A stretch of 64,000 bases of DNA from Methanoperedens sp049303315 (lineage in GTDB: Archaea > Halobacteriota > Methanosarcinia > Methanosarcinales > Methanoperedenaceae): contig JBAQMZ010000015.1 of assembly GCA_049303315.1 (NCBI GenBank), positions 62,001-126,000 of the forward strand. The letters are read 5' to 3'. The notes under the pieces are model-generated. The model was not told where the DNA came from and did not search any database. It saw only the letters and a list, made by a program, of their open reading frames with translations. Position numbers and translations under genes: made by a program. This document shows, piece by piece, positions 8,212-17,083 of this stretch (its first letter is position 1; each line of letters opens with the position of its first letter).

Positions 8212-9060
8212 TCACCTGATAATATTCTTCATAAATCTCTTTGATAAAGCCCGCGATGCAATACTCAATGCAAGTACGATTATAAGAAGTATCAACGCAC
8301 TGGCATAAGCCCGCGCCTGCACCTCCGGGAATGGCGTGCCGAGCTGGAAGAACACCGCAAGCGGCAGCGATGCTACAGGGTCAAGCAGGGAGCGCGGAAG
8401 GCTATCTGTGTAACCTGCTGTGAACAGGATAGAGGCTGCATCTCCGATTCCCCGGCCGAAGGCAAGAATCACACCTGTCACTATGCCGGGCAGAGCCTGC
8501 TTCACAACTACCCGTGCTGTGGTCTCAAACCGTGTAGCTCCAAGTGTATAGGAAGCTTCTTTCAGTTCAGAGGGGACCATTTTTATTACCTCTTCCATTG
8601 ATCTGATCATTATGGGAAGCTGCAAAAGAGTGAGAACTATGATTCCACCCAGAAGCGATGCCCTCATACCCAGGTACAACATAACAATAAAACCGAAAGC
8701 TCCGTACACGATAGAGGGGGTGCCCCAGAGTACATCAAGGGAGAGTCTGATATAATATGCAAGCCTTGTTTTCCCGATATAGTCTCTCTGCAGCGATAGC
8801 GCCGCTGGCAGGCTGATAATGAGGGCGAGAATTACGCTTCCAAATGCCAGGTACAAGGAACCCACTATGGCATTCAGAATTCCTCCCTCCTTTCCGAGAT
8901 AGTATCCACCCTTTGGCGTTTGTGTAATCATGCTAAAGGTCAGTGCAGGAGCGCCGTTCCAGATAATCACCCCAATAACCATGAAGAGGCTCCCGATAAC
9001 GATAGCTAGCGATGTTAGCATCAGAAATTTAAACAATTTTTCTTCACGCAGTTTATCCAT
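8212..9060 (-). CDS. pstA: Phosphate ABC transporter permease PstA
   Basis: A 282-residue inner-membrane permease with about six helices and the ABC permease coupling motif EASYTLGATRFETTARVV. GIGDAASILFTAGYTDSLP and the short C-terminal tail are typical of PstA. Its start overlaps the end of pstC by 8 bp and it ends 4 bp before pstB. It forms the membrane channel together with PstC. Confidence 0.92.
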   Translation of the reverse strand: MDKLREEKLFKFLMLTSLAIVIGSLFMVIGVIIWNGAPALTFSMITQTPKGGYYLGKEGGILNAIVGSLYLAFGSVILALIISLPAALSLQRDYIGKTRLAYYIRLSLDVLWGTPSIVYGAFGFIVMLYLGMRASLLGGIIVLTLLQLPIMIRSMEEVIKMVPSELKEASYTLGATRFETTARVVVKQALPGIVTGVILAFGRGIGDAASILFTAGYTDSLPRSLLDPVASLPLAVFFQLGTPFPEVQARAYASALILLIIVLALSIASRALSKRFMKNIIR

Positions 9061-9976
9061 GCGCCATCCTCCTCTCGATCCTAATCAATATCAAACGCGC
9101 AGCAATAGTAAAGAACAGAATGACGAGCATCAATATAAGAGCGGCAAGGAGCAGGGCAGAATCATACAGCGGTATTGACATCATCTCCCCGTAATTATTA
9201 GCAATAAGCGCAGGCAGCGGATATGCCGAATCAAATATCGAGGAGGGAATATTCGGCACGTTCCCTACTACCATGAGAACCGCCATAGTTTCGCCAAAGG
9301 CGCGTGAGAACCCAAGTATAATAGCCGCTGCCATCCCGGGAAAAGCAATCCGCATCACTGCATGCTTTATAGTCTGCCACCTCGTGGCACCAAGCGACAG
9401 GGATGCTTCCCTTACCTCGAATGGCACAGCCCTTAACACCTGCTCTGAGATTGAAATGATTATGGGGAACACCATAATCGCAAGCACGATGCCGCCAGCA
9501 AGAAGACTGTAACCTGTGGAATAGCCGCTCATATTGAGAAATGGTATCCCCAGCTTTCCTATTACAGGCGCAATATCCGCTATCAGTGGAACCACGGCAA
9601 GCACACCCCACACGCCATACACTACAGGCGGTATCCCTGCAAGCAAATCTATCACCGGCAGAATCTTTGCCCTTACGTTCTCGTGTGCATATTCGGCAAG
9701 GTAGATTGCGCTCAGTATGCTAAGCGGCACGGCGAAGACCATAGCAAGAATGGTCACATAGAGCGTACCAATAATGAACGGGTAGAAGCCGAACTCACCC
9801 TGAAATGGCATCCATGTGCTGCCAAGCAGAAGGTCTCCCAACGATTTTGCCTCAAGAATGGGCTTTGACCGCAGGTAAAGGGCAATAGCTATGACAAATA
9901 CCAGCACGCTTGAAAATAAAGCAGCAGCCAGCATGAGCCTGCCCGCAAGGACATCCTTCAACCTTCGAATATGCAT
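9053..9976 (-). CDS. pstC: Phosphate ABC transporter permease PstC
   Basis: A 307-residue permease with about six membrane helices and the coupling loop EASLSLGATRWQTIKHAV. LLAGIPPVVYGVWGVL and AFGETMAVLMVVGN are typical of PstC. It lies 85 bp behind pstS, with two strong hairpins in between. Confidence 0.92.
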   Translation of the reverse strand: MHIRRLKDVLAGRLMLAAALFSSVLVFVIAIALYLRSKPILEAKSLGDLLLGSTWMPFQGEFGFYPFIIGTLYVTILAMVFAVPLSILSAIYLAEYAHENVRAKILPVIDLLAGIPPVVYGVWGVLAVVPLIADIAPVIGKLGIPFLNMSGYSTGYSLLAGGIVLAIMVFPIIISISEQVLRAVPFEVREASLSLGATRWQTIKHAVMRIAFPGMAAAIILGFSRAFGETMAVLMVVGNVPNIPSSIFDSAYPLPALIANNYGEMMSIPLYDSALLLAALILMLVILFFTIAARLILIRIERRMAHG

Positions 9977-10009
9977 ACTCTATAAGTCCTTTTCTAACAT
10001 AAAAAATAT

Positions 10010-10059
10010 AAGGTTAAGGCAAAACCTTAACCTTTACATCAGTCCCCGTAAATACGGGG
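10010..10059 (-). terminator. Two tandem hairpins between pstS and pstC
   Basis: A perfect 10-bp stem AAGGTTAAGG/CCTTAACCTT with a 5-nt loop (10010-10034) is followed by a perfect 7-bp stem CCCCGTA/TACGGGG with a 2-nt loop (10044-10059). They lie just after the pstS stop, where partial termination or 3' end protection would let the binding protein be made in excess over the permeases. The role is inferred. Confidence 0.65.
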
Positions 10060-10061
10060 TT

Positions 10062-11093
10062 TCATTCAAGCTTTTTCAACTCGGCATCAAGTTTTTCCTT
10101 TGACAGCTCTATGTAGCCCACCTCATCCACAAACTTCTGTCCGTCTGTGAGAACCCATCTGATGAATTCGGAAGTAACTCCTTTAGGCTTTCCTTTGGTC
10201 ACAAATAATTCGACCCTCGCCGGGGGGTGCGGGAAAACTCCCTTCTTTATTGCTGCAACGGTTTTTTCCTTTGTGCTTATATCTTCATCCGGATCGATGA
10301 TGCCGTTCTCATTCAGGTCGAATGAAATTATCTTGACGCCTGGTACAGGAAGCCCCGTCTTCATATCGAAAGCATAGTTATAGTTGTTGTATCCCAGACC
10401 AAGGGAATCTTTCTGCACAGCAGCCAGAAGTCCGGGGTCGCCGTAAACGCCTGTGCCTTTGAGAGCCTCCTGTTTCTTGCCCAGGTACTTTGCCCATACC
10501 TCAGGCGCGCCTGCTGCATCGCTCCTCGTATATACATGAATTTCTTGTTTTATTTCAGGTTTCCCGATGGCTTCACCCCATGTTTTTACTGTTCCGTTTA
10601 CATATATGTCCACAAAAGTCTTTCTCTTGATGCCAGTTTTCAATATCTCCTGAGCTGCGGGGTTCTTTTCATTGATTACTGCCACAACGGCATCCTTGGT
10701 CACGCCGATTGGATATGCGCCTTTTTCAATCTCTGAAGGATCAACATCCCTTGAAACCATGCCGATATCAACCTGTCCGCTTAAAGCATCGGTCATGCCT
10801 TTTCCGGCGCCTCCGGCTGCCACGTTTACAGTTACTTTTGGATGCAGTTTCGTGAACTCCTCGCCCCAGCGCACTGCCATTGGATACAGCGCCCAGGCGC
10901 CTGATAGTGATATTGTGCCTTCAAGTTCCTTTGAGCTTACAGCGGTCTGAACAGCACCAGATGATGCCGGTGTCGTAGTGACAGCAGCGGTAGGCGTGGT
11001 CTGAACTTCGGTTTTTGGTTTATCGACGCATCCTGATAATAAAGCTCCGATTAAAACTGTAATAAGAATAATTGTAATAATTTTTCCTTTCAT
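10062..11093 (-). CDS. pstS: Phosphate-binding lipoprotein PstS
   Basis: A 343-residue periplasmic-type binding protein. The signal peptide ends in a lipobox (LIGALLSGC), followed by a low-complexity Thr/Pro/Ala linker. The mature part has the PstS signature SLSGAWALYPMAVRW and GGAGKGMTDALSGQVDIGM, then SRDVDPSEI and VGYIELS near the end. It delivers phosphate, or a similar oxyanion, to PstCAB. An AGGTGA ribosome site sits 4-9 nt upstream, inside the end of a small upstream frame. Confidence 0.92.
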   Translation of the reverse strand: MKGKIITIILITVLIGALLSGCVDKPKTEVQTTPTAAVTTTPASSGAVQTAVSSKELEGTISLSGAWALYPMAVRWGEEFTKLHPKVTVNVAAGGAGKGMTDALSGQVDIGMVSRDVDPSEIEKGAYPIGVTKDAVVAVINEKNPAAQEILKTGIKRKTFVDIYVNGTVKTWGEAIGKPEIKQEIHVYTRSDAAGAPEVWAKYLGKKQEALKGTGVYGDPGLLAAVQKDSLGLGYNNYNYAFDMKTGLPVPGVKIISFDLNENGIIDPDEDISTKEKTVAAIKKGVFPHPPARVELFVTKGKPKGVTSEFIRWVLTDGQKFVDEVGYIELSKEKLDAELKKLE

Positions 11094-11097
11094 TAAT

Positions 11098-11236
11098 TCA
11101 CCTCGAATTTCTTAAAATGCTCTTCTGTTCTTGCAGGAAATCCCGGATATGTAGAAATTCTGCACTATGTTTTATATATCTATTCATTAAATTACTGTCA
11201 TTGGTAACAGCAAAGATGATTCCTTCTTGTATTCAT
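11098..11236 (-). CDS. Small upstream gene of the pst operon, read only after a +1 shift
   Basis: ATG at 11236 has a GGTGA ribosome site 7 nt upstream and lies 49 nt from the TATA box of the upstream promoter module. In its own frame it stops after 12 codons. A +1 shift at AGA-AGG (11227-11222) gives MNTR then GIIFAVTNDSNL and a basic/aromatic tail ending at TGA 11098, about 45 residues, 4 nt before the pstS start. The GIIFA segment matches four other small genes in the window (16920, 17476, 18181, 57887) that need the same shift. Of the five, this one has the weakest coding evidence, because the tail is short and AT-rich and contains TATATAAAA, which might be a pstS promoter. Confidence 0.45.
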
Positions 11237-11281
11237 TTTAATTCACCTGCTTATGAAATAAGCAAGTGCAAATAAACAGGC

Positions 11282-11352
11282 ACATATAAATATGCAGAGA
11301 AACAGGCGATAATTGGAACGATGATTACAAAAACCGAATAATTGCGGCAAAA
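11282..11352 (-). promoter_or_regulatory. Conserved promoter module upstream of the pst operon
   Basis: On the minus strand: TTGCCGC box, TTCGGTTTTTG, then CAATTATCGCCTGTTTCTC and a TATA box near 11285. This is the GCCTGTTTCT subclass of the shared module. An inverted repeat TGCTTAT/ATAAGCA lies downstream at about 11249-11265 in the leader. Confidence 0.7.
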
Positions 11353-11367
11353 ATTGATGGAATAGCA

Positions 11368-11961
11368 TCATTTTGAAATAAGGAAAATACCCGTTTGCGC
11401 GAAGAGGTTCGGTAATATTCTTACAATTCCGGCCCCATTAAGAAAGGCAGCTCTTTTTATTTTGATATCTCTTTTCTGGCAATATTCCACGAAATCAGAA
11501 ATGCTCAGGAAATGAAGATTAGGCGTTTCATACCATTCGTATGGCAATGACGGGGTTATTGGGGTTTTTCCCGTGAAAAAAATCTGATACCGTGCGTGAT
11601 AATGTGCAAAATTCGGAAATCCAATAATCACTTCTTTTCCCACTCTCAAAGACTCGTTCAGGACCACACCAGGCTTTCTAACCTGCTGGAGGCTCTGGTT
11701 AAGTATCACGTAGTCGAATGTTGCATCCCCGTATTCTGACAAACCATTATCAATATCCTGGTGGGAAACGCTCAAACCAAGTGCCACGCATTTATAAATC
11801 GCCTGTTCATCTATTTCAATTCCGTGTGCCCTGGCATTCTTTTCCCTTACAATCAGGGATAGCAATTCTCCCTCGTTGCACCCAAGATCAAGTACAGAGG
11901 ACTCGCCTTCGATCCAATCAAGAATAATTCTGTATTCTAATCTTATAGAATCATATCCCAT
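11368..11961 (-). CDS. metW: MetW-like methyltransferase
   Basis: About 197 residues with the SAM-binding motif VLDLGCNEGELLSL, IEIDEQAI, the MetW landmarks YVILNQSLQQVRKP and GFPNFAHYHARYQI, and LPYEWYETPNLHFLSISDF. MetW always accompanies metX and is needed for, or stimulates, homoserine acylation. I chose ATG 11961; a TTG 9 bp upstream overlaps the metX stop. Confidence 0.9.
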   Translation of the reverse strand: MGYDSIRLEYRIILDWIEGESSVLDLGCNEGELLSLIVREKNARAHGIEIDEQAIYKCVALGLSVSHQDIDNGLSEYGDATFDYVILNQSLQQVRKPGVVLNESLRVGKEVIIGFPNFAHYHARYQIFFTGKTPITPSLPYEWYETPNLHFLSISDFVEYCQKRDIKIKRAAFLNGAGIVRILPNLFAQTGIFLISK

Positions 11962-11966
11962 GAGAC

Positions 11967-13139
11967 TCAACCATCGCTACAATTAAACACTTTTTTCAAG
12001 AAATGCTTGACGAGATGCGTTTCTTCTTCAATTTCCAGAAGGAATGCATCATGCCCGTAGGTAGAATTTATCTCGCAATATGTGGCTTCAATACCGGTCA
12101 GTTTGCATATTTTTAAAATCTCTTTTGATTGATAAGTCGGGTATAGCCAGTCTGATTTGAAGGCAATTATGAGGAACTTTGCCTTAATTCCTTTAAAAAC
12201 TTCGAAGAGAGTCCTGCCATTTGAAAGGTCGAAATAATCCAGCGCTTTAGTGATATACAGGTACGAATTGGCATCAAACCTCCTGACAAAATTGTCTCCG
12301 TGATAATGAAGATACCCTTCTACTTCAAATTCAGCCTCGAATTTTGAATTTCTTTTTCCATTATGGAAACGCCTCCCGAATTTCTCGCTCATTGAGACAT
12401 CGCTCATATAAGTAATATGACCTATCATCCGTGCCACTGCAAGGCCTTTTGCCGCAGGCGCGCCGCCGTAGTAATTACCTCCTTTCCAGTCAGGGTCTGC
12501 CATGATGGCCTGCCTTCCCACTTCATTAAAAGCAATCTGCTGCGGAGAATGTTTCAGTGTCGTGGCAATGGGAATAACAGAGCGTACCCTCTCAGGATAA
12601 GAGGCTGCCCATTGCAGCGCCTGCATTCCCCCCATCGAGCCGCCCACAACGCACAAGAGTTTTTCGATCCCGAGATGGTCTATCAGATACTTCTGCGCCT
12701 TGACCATGTCTTTTATCGTGATAGTCGGGAAATCCAGCCCGTATGGTCTGTTTGTGCCGGGATTTATAGAAGACGGACCCGTCGAGCCTTTGCACCCGCC
12801 AAGCACATTTGAACAGATTATAAAATATTTATCTGTATCAAATGCTTTTCCAGGCCCTATCATTTCATCCCACCATCCGGGTTTCCCATCCCCGTCATGA
12901 AAACCGGCAGCATGTGCATCCCCCGATAGCGCATGGTGGATTAGTATCGCATTGGATTTCCAGGCGTTGATCTTGCCATATGTTTCATAAGCCAGTGTTA
13001 TCGGTCCCAGTTTTTCTCCGGAATCAAGGATCAACTCATCCGGAGGAGCGGCGAAAGTAAAGTATCTGGTTTCTACAAGTCCGGTACTTCCACTTTGTTT
13101 AACTTTTTGTAAACTCTCCAATACGATTGTTCCACTCAT
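11967..13139 (-). CDS. metX: Homoserine O-acetyltransferase
   Basis: A 390-residue alpha/beta hydrolase-fold acyltransferase that activates homoserine for sulfhydrylation in methionine synthesis. HALSGDAHAAG, the nucleophile elbow VVGGSMGGMQALQWA and the terminal YGHDAFLLE His are present. Acetyl versus succinyl specificity is not certain from the sequence, but pairing with metY supports acetylhomoserine. It begins 11 bp after metY and overlaps the possible TTG start of metW. Confidence 0.92.
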   Translation of the reverse strand: MSGTIVLESLQKVKQSGSTGLVETRYFTFAAPPDELILDSGEKLGPITLAYETYGKINAWKSNAILIHHALSGDAHAAGFHDGDGKPGWWDEMIGPGKAFDTDKYFIICSNVLGGCKGSTGPSSINPGTNRPYGLDFPTITIKDMVKAQKYLIDHLGIEKLLCVVGGSMGGMQALQWAASYPERVRSVIPIATTLKHSPQQIAFNEVGRQAIMADPDWKGGNYYGGAPAAKGLAVARMIGHITYMSDVSMSEKFGRRFHNGKRNSKFEAEFEVEGYLHYHGDNFVRRFDANSYLYITKALDYFDLSNGRTLFEVFKGIKAKFLIIAFKSDWLYPTYQSKEILKICKLTGIEATYCEINSTYGHDAFLLEIEEETHLVKHFLKKVFNCSDG

Positions 13140-13150
13140 GATAAGATCAA

Positions 13151-14452
13151 TTAACTGCTAACTGCAGCCTGCAAAGCCTGCTCAATATCCTCTTTAATGT
13201 CCTCCACATCCTCAATGCCTATCGATAAGCGGATGTAATCCTGGGTTACTCCTGTTTCCTCCTGTTCTTTTCTGGTCAACTGCTGGTGTGTGGTCGATGC
13301 GGGGTGGATTACCAGGCTTTTTGCATCGCCTATATTGGCAAGGTGAGAAAACAGTTTTACTGAATTGATGAACTTCTTTCCGGCTTCATATCCTCCCTTG
13401 ATGCCGAACCCCACAATTCCCCCATAGTAGTTCTTCAGGTATTTTGATGCGATCTTATGATTCGGATTATCTTCAAGTCCAGGATAATTGACCCATTTGA
13501 CCAGAGGATGTCCTTTCAGGAACCTTGCGACCTCAAGGGCATTTTCAGAATGTTTCCTTACACGCAACGGCAGCGTTTCAAGTCCCTGAAGGAACTGGAA
13601 AGCATTAAATGGGCTCAATGCCGGTCCTATATCCCTGAGAAGCTGCACTCTTACCTTTATGATGAAGGCGACATTCCCAAGCCCCGGGAAATTCCCGAAC
13701 GTGTCCCAGTATTTTAACCCGTGATAACTTGGGTCGGGTTCCGTGAATTCAGGGAATTTGCCGTTGTTCCATTTGAAATTCCCGGAGTCCACGATTACTC
13801 CACCTATGGATGTCCCGTGCCCGCCTATGTATTTTGTTGCTGAGTCTACTATTATATCCACACCATGTTCTATTGGTTTTACAATTCCAACGCCCACCGT
13901 ATTATCCACGACAAAAGGAATGCCGGCATTATGCGCAATCTTTGCGATAGATTCAAAATCAGGCACATCCAGTTTGGGATTGCCGATTGTCTCAGCATAT
14001 ACAGCTCTTGTCTTGCTAGTAATTGCCTTCTTTATTTCCTCAGGTTTTGTAGAATCAACGAATTTTACTTTTCTTCCAAGTTTTGGAAAGGTGTAGTGGA
14101 ACAACTCATATGTTCCGCCGTAAAGATTATTTGCGGATACGATTTCATCGCCTACCTGCGTGATAGCAAGAATCGCCAGTGTCTCGGCAGCCTGTCCCGA
14201 AGCAACACCAAGGGCGCCGGTGCCTCCTTCAAGAGCTGCTATCCGTTTTTCAAATACGTCTGTCGTCGGGTTCATTATTCTTGTATAGATGTTGCCGAAC
14301 TCCTTGAGAGCAAAAAGGTTTGCGGCATGGTCTGTGTTCTTAAAGACATACGATGTTGTCTGATAGATAGGCACAGCCCTTGCTCCTGTGGCTGAATCCG
14401 GGCTTTCCTGTCCTGCATGTAACGCTATGGTTTCTAATCTCTTCTTTGACAT
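13151..14452 (-). CDS. metY: O-acetylhomoserine sulfhydrylase
   Basis: A 433-residue PLP enzyme of the Cys/Met metabolism class that makes homocysteine from O-acetylhomoserine and sulfide. It has QTTSYVFKNTDHAANLFAL, the YTRIMNPTTDVFE cofactor region, the lysine motif SATKYIGGHGTSIGG and the ending HPASTTHQQL with LSIGIEDVEDI. It is the first gene of metY-metX-metW, with a conserved promoter module 50-115 bp upstream. Confidence 0.93.
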   Translation of the reverse strand: MSKKRLETIALHAGQESPDSATGARAVPIYQTTSYVFKNTDHAANLFALKEFGNIYTRIMNPTTDVFEKRIAALEGGTGALGVASGQAAETLAILAITQVGDEIVSANNLYGGTYELFHYTFPKLGRKVKFVDSTKPEEIKKAITSKTRAVYAETIGNPKLDVPDFESIAKIAHNAGIPFVVDNTVGVGIVKPIEHGVDIIVDSATKYIGGHGTSIGGVIVDSGNFKWNNGKFPEFTEPDPSYHGLKYWDTFGNFPGLGNVAFIIKVRVQLLRDIGPALSPFNAFQFLQGLETLPLRVRKHSENALEVARFLKGHPLVKWVNYPGLEDNPNHKIASKYLKNYYGGIVGFGIKGGYEAGKKFINSVKLFSHLANIGDAKSLVIHPASTTHQQLTRKEQEETGVTQDYIRLSIGIEDVEDIKEDIEQALQAAVSS

Positions 14453-14499
14453 TTCTTTTCTCCTTTGATTTGATTTTTGAGAAATGATTGGCAGGATTG

Positions 14500-14567
14500 G
14501 TTATATATGCAGAGAAACAGGCGAGAGTTGTCAGGATGGTTATGGAAATGGAAGGAATGCGGCAATA
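14500..14567 (-). promoter_or_regulatory. Conserved promoter module upstream of metY
   Basis: On the minus strand: TTGCCGC, then GACAACTCTCGCCTGTTTCT, 6 nt, then TATATAACC. The TATA centre is about 50 nt from the metY ATG. Confidence 0.75.
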
Positions 14568-14590
14568 AGATAGAAAAAAAATACTCTGCT

Positions 14591-15694
14591 CTATTCCAGA
14601 GCAGAAAACAGGATATACGATATTAATAGAGTCCAGATTATGTTAAACGTCTGTGCCACGGTGAAAGCTATGAACGGCGCTCTTCCTATTTTGCTAAACT
14701 CCCGGATGGAAGTCTCAGCACCAATGCTCACGAACGCAAACGCAAAAATCCATGAACGTACTACTTTGGTCGTATCAACGGCTCCTGTAGAAAGCAATCC
14801 CAGAGAAGCTATCACTGTAACCGCTGCAAATCCGAGAATGAATTTGGGGAACCTGTCCCATATCTGCCGGGTGCTGACCTTCTCGCCGCTTTTTTCCACA
14901 ACTGTTGTGAAATAGAACGCCAGCAGGAAAGCAACAAATCCTATGAGCACGTTCTGGGACATCTTTACGACAGATGCGGCTTTCATCGCCTCATCTCCAT
15001 AGAAAGCCCCGGCGCCTACTACGGCAGCCGTGGTGTCAATTGTCCCGCCAAACCATGCTCCTGCCCATGCCTGGTTCATGCCCATTGCCTTTGCAAGGAG
15101 CGGCATGCCAAGGAACATGGGTATGACAAAGACCGCAACAAGCAAAAGCGTCATGTTGAGATGCTTCTTTTCCCCTTTGATAGCGCCGAAGGTAGCGATG
15201 GCTGCCGAGACACCGCATATCGATACCGCTGTCGAGAGCATATGGGCGAACTTACGGTCTATGCCGAGCCTTCCCGAAACCCAGAGGGACACATAATACA
15301 CAGCTATCACCACGACCAGCGCCTGGGCAAGACCGCGCACTCCGTATGCCCATAATGTCCCTATGGATATCTCAGCGCCAAGCAGCACAAGCCCGATCTT
15401 AACAAGAAGCTCGGTCCTGAAAGCGGGTTTAATTTTTTCAAAAGCATTACTCAGGGGCCGGGATAAATCAACTATGCTGCGCAGTATCAATCCAATAAGG
15501 ATAGCGATAACAACATATTCAAATCCCCATCCTTTTCCTATTTCCACATTTGCAATCTTGTTCTGCGATATATAAACTGATATTACTGCAAGTATGACCA
15601 GAATAGCAAAACCAATCAGGAAATATCCTGCCTTTGTAATAAAAGGTGTTTCATTCAATTCGTTAATTTGATTTTCTGTATTTTCATCAGCCAT
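14591..15694 (-). CDS. YeiH/UPF0324-family putative sulfate exporter
   Basis: An integral membrane protein of about 367 residues with roughly ten helices. GLVLLGAEISIGTLWAYG, STAVSICGVSAAIAT and AWFGGTIDTTAAVVGAGAFYG are hallmarks of the family, which is annotated as sulfate or sulfite exporters on limited evidence. The start ATG 15694 (MADENTENQ) was chosen because it lies 2 bp after a 37-residue membrane gene, which suggests coupled translation. Location next to metYXW fits a sulfur role. Confidence 0.85.
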   Translation of the reverse strand: MADENTENQINELNETPFITKAGYFLIGFAILVILAVISVYISQNKIANVEIGKGWGFEYVVIAILIGLILRSIVDLSRPLSNAFEKIKPAFRTELLVKIGLVLLGAEISIGTLWAYGVRGLAQALVVVIAVYYVSLWVSGRLGIDRKFAHMLSTAVSICGVSAAIATFGAIKGEKKHLNMTLLLVAVFVIPMFLGMPLLAKAMGMNQAWAGAWFGGTIDTTAAVVGAGAFYGDEAMKAASVVKMSQNVLIGFVAFLLAFYFTTVVEKSGEKVSTRQIWDRFPKFILGFAAVTVIASLGLLSTGAVDTTKVVRSWIFAFAFVSIGAETSIREFSKIGRAPFIAFTVAQTFNIIWTLLISYILFSALE

Positions 15695-15696
15695 GT

Positions 15697-15810
15697 TTAC
15701 ACCAGCTTCCATGGTATTACTTTGGCAGATACGATGCCTGCTGCTGCTATGAGCACAATAGTAAAGCCGATAACAACAGCCAACCAGTCTTCAGATATTT
15801 TCAATGCCAT
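15697..15810 (-). CDS. 37-residue single-helix membrane protein
   Basis: ATG at 15810 is preceded by GGAGG. The peptide has a short amphipathic start (MALKISEDW), one strong transmembrane helix of about 22 residues (AVVIGFTIVLIAAAGIVSA) and a KVIPWKLV tail. It ends 2 bp before the YeiH-type exporter and shares its promoter, so it may be a small accessory subunit in the manner of KdpF. It is too short for most gene finders. Confidence 0.75.
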   Translation of the reverse strand: MALKISEDWLAVVIGFTIVLIAAAGIVSAKVIPWKLV

Positions 15811-15863
15811 TTTTTTCCTCCGGAACTACGTTGATTGTAGTCTTTCCATTAAAAGAAGATACA

Positions 15864-15934
15864 GGATATATATAAGTGCAGAAGATGACATGAATTGCCA
15901 GATTGGTTCGAAAAACCGAACAATAGCGGCAAAA
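15864..15934 (-). promoter_or_regulatory. Conserved promoter module upstream of the exporter operon
   Basis: On the minus strand: TTTTTGCCGC, TTCGGTTTTTCGAACC, GGCAATTCATGTCATCTTCT and TATATATATCC. It lies 54 nt or more before the small membrane gene. Confidence 0.7.
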
Positions 15935-15940
15935 ATACAA

Positions 15941-16093
15941 TTAATTCAAGCCTGCATAATCCATCACTGCCTTCTGGTCAATCAGGAATTTAACAATCTC
16001 GTCAAACTCGACATTATCCTTAGGTTTTTTATTTTCAACCTTCATCCGACAGGAGTTATTTATTCGGGACGGGTTACATATTTCTTCAATCAT
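15941..16093 (-). CDS. Small hypothetical protein (50 aa)
   Basis: MIEEICNPSRINNSC at the start and a charged helical C-terminus (FDEIVKFLIDQKAVMDY). The ATG at 16093 lies 38 nt from a TATA box (16126-16134) that follows the shared promoter core, so expression is plausible. No family recognised. Confidence 0.5.
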   Translation of the reverse strand: MIEEICNPSRINNSCRMKVENKKPKDNVEFDEIVKFLIDQKAVMDYAGLN

Positions 16094-16124
16094 ATCAATC
16101 GCAATTGAAAGATAATACTGTAAA

Positions 16125-16182
16125 ACATATATAATTACAGAAAGAGGCAGATGTTGACACAATTATTCCAAAACGAGACACA
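16125..16182 (-). promoter_or_regulatory. Promoter module for the 50-residue gene
   Basis: On the minus strand: TCGTTTTGGAATAATTG, then TCAACATCTGCCTCTTTCTG and AATTATATATG. The TTGCC box is not clear. Confidence 0.55.
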
Positions 16183-16204
16183 AAAATCAACAGGGCGCAT
16201 CGTT

Positions 16205-16504
16205 TTACATCCCTATCAAAACAAGCTCGAATTTGATACCCATACAGGACTGACAGAATCCAAGGAATTCTTTTGCATTGACAGACATTTCGTCGTAGAG
16301 GGATTTGGATATGTAAAAAATAATATGGACTTTTCCTGGGTTTCCTGCAATTCTCTTTTTTATCTCGCCGTGAAGCTCCTCAAAAAGAGACACAAGAGTC
16401 TTGAAGTTTATCCTCTTCAGTACCCTGATGCACCCCACCCCCGCCTCATCTACCCAGACCCGGTAATTGGCAGATTTCCGGACAAAAATATCCCTCTCAT
16501 TCAT
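16205..16504 (-). CDS. Hypothetical protein, possible STAS/SpoIIAA-like fold
   Basis: A 99-residue protein from ATG 16504 (MNERDIFVRKSA). It alternates strands and helices (YRVWVDEAGVGCIRVLKR, FKTLVSLFEELHGEI, KVHIIFYISKSLYDEM, KFELVLIGM) in a way that resembles STAS-like regulators, but no diagnostic motif is seen. It starts 1 bp after the stop of the preceding gene, so they form a pair. Confidence 0.6.
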   Translation of the reverse strand: MNERDIFVRKSANYRVWVDEAGVGCIRVLKRINFKTLVSLFEELHGEIKKRIAGNPGKVHIIFYISKSLYDEMSVNAKEFLGFCQSCMGIKFELVLIGM

Positions 16505-16505
16505 A

Positions 16506-16920
16506 TTATTCCCAAGTTTTCTTACTGGCTTCGATATCCCATCTGACTTCTTCAGCCAGAGACCGTCTTGTTGCAGCAACAATATCGAGCTGCTCATAGA
16601 TGTATCCGCGCAGGAATACATCTTCGATATTCTCTGCGTCTCTCTCAACTTCATGCTGCCGGGCCAGTACGTTTTCAAGCTCCCGAAGCGCATGATGCCT
16701 GCCCGCACGCTGCCAGCTTGTTTCTATTAATGCAAGTGTGCGAGCCAATCTTTCAATGCTTATTCGCATGCGCCGGTATTCCGGTTTTCCCAACCTGTCC
16801 TTTGCGTAGTTCTCATACGCTGAAACCTTTAGTTTTTCCTCAGTACCCTCATCTATCGATGATTCTATACCATCCCATTTGTTATAGATGGCAAAAACGA
16901 TCCCTTCTTTTATCTGACAT
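16506..16920 (-). CDS. Helical protein read after a +1 shift, GIVFA family
   Basis: The promoter TATA is at about 16957, so the transcript cannot include the upstream extension of this frame. The first usable start is ATG 16920, which has GGTGGTGA upstream. It reads MSDKR in the wrong frame and stops after 12 codons unless the ribosome shifts +1 at AGA-AGG-G. It then reads GIVFAIYNKWDGIES and a long helical protein rich in Arg/Glu (RRMRISIERLARTLALIETS, LRELENVLARQHEVERDAEN) to TAA at 16506, about 138 residues. Function unknown. The helical part looks like a real coding region. Confidence 0.7.
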
Positions 16921-16952
16921 TGGTTTTTTTCACCACCTCTATCAATGCGAAC

Positions 16953-16999
16953 AGCATATATATCCCTGGATATACAGGCATATTTTGTCACTATCTAAT
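16953..16999 (-). promoter_or_regulatory. Promoter of the 16920 gene, module-like
   Basis: On the minus strand: GTGACAAAATATGCCTGTAT, then CCAGGGATATATATGC. The TATA centre is about 37 nt from the ATG at 16920, and GGCAATTATTG lies further upstream. Confidence 0.6.
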
Positions 17000-17083
17000 G
17001 CAATATCAGAACAATCACGACAATAATTGCCGTATGGGTTAAACTTTAGATGAATCCTTTTCATTTTGTTTCAGTGGTAAACT

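Noticed and set aside
16921..16991. Longer N-terminus for the 16506 gene
   Set aside because: The open frame extends to 16991, but the TATA box near 16957 lies inside it, so this part would not be transcribed.
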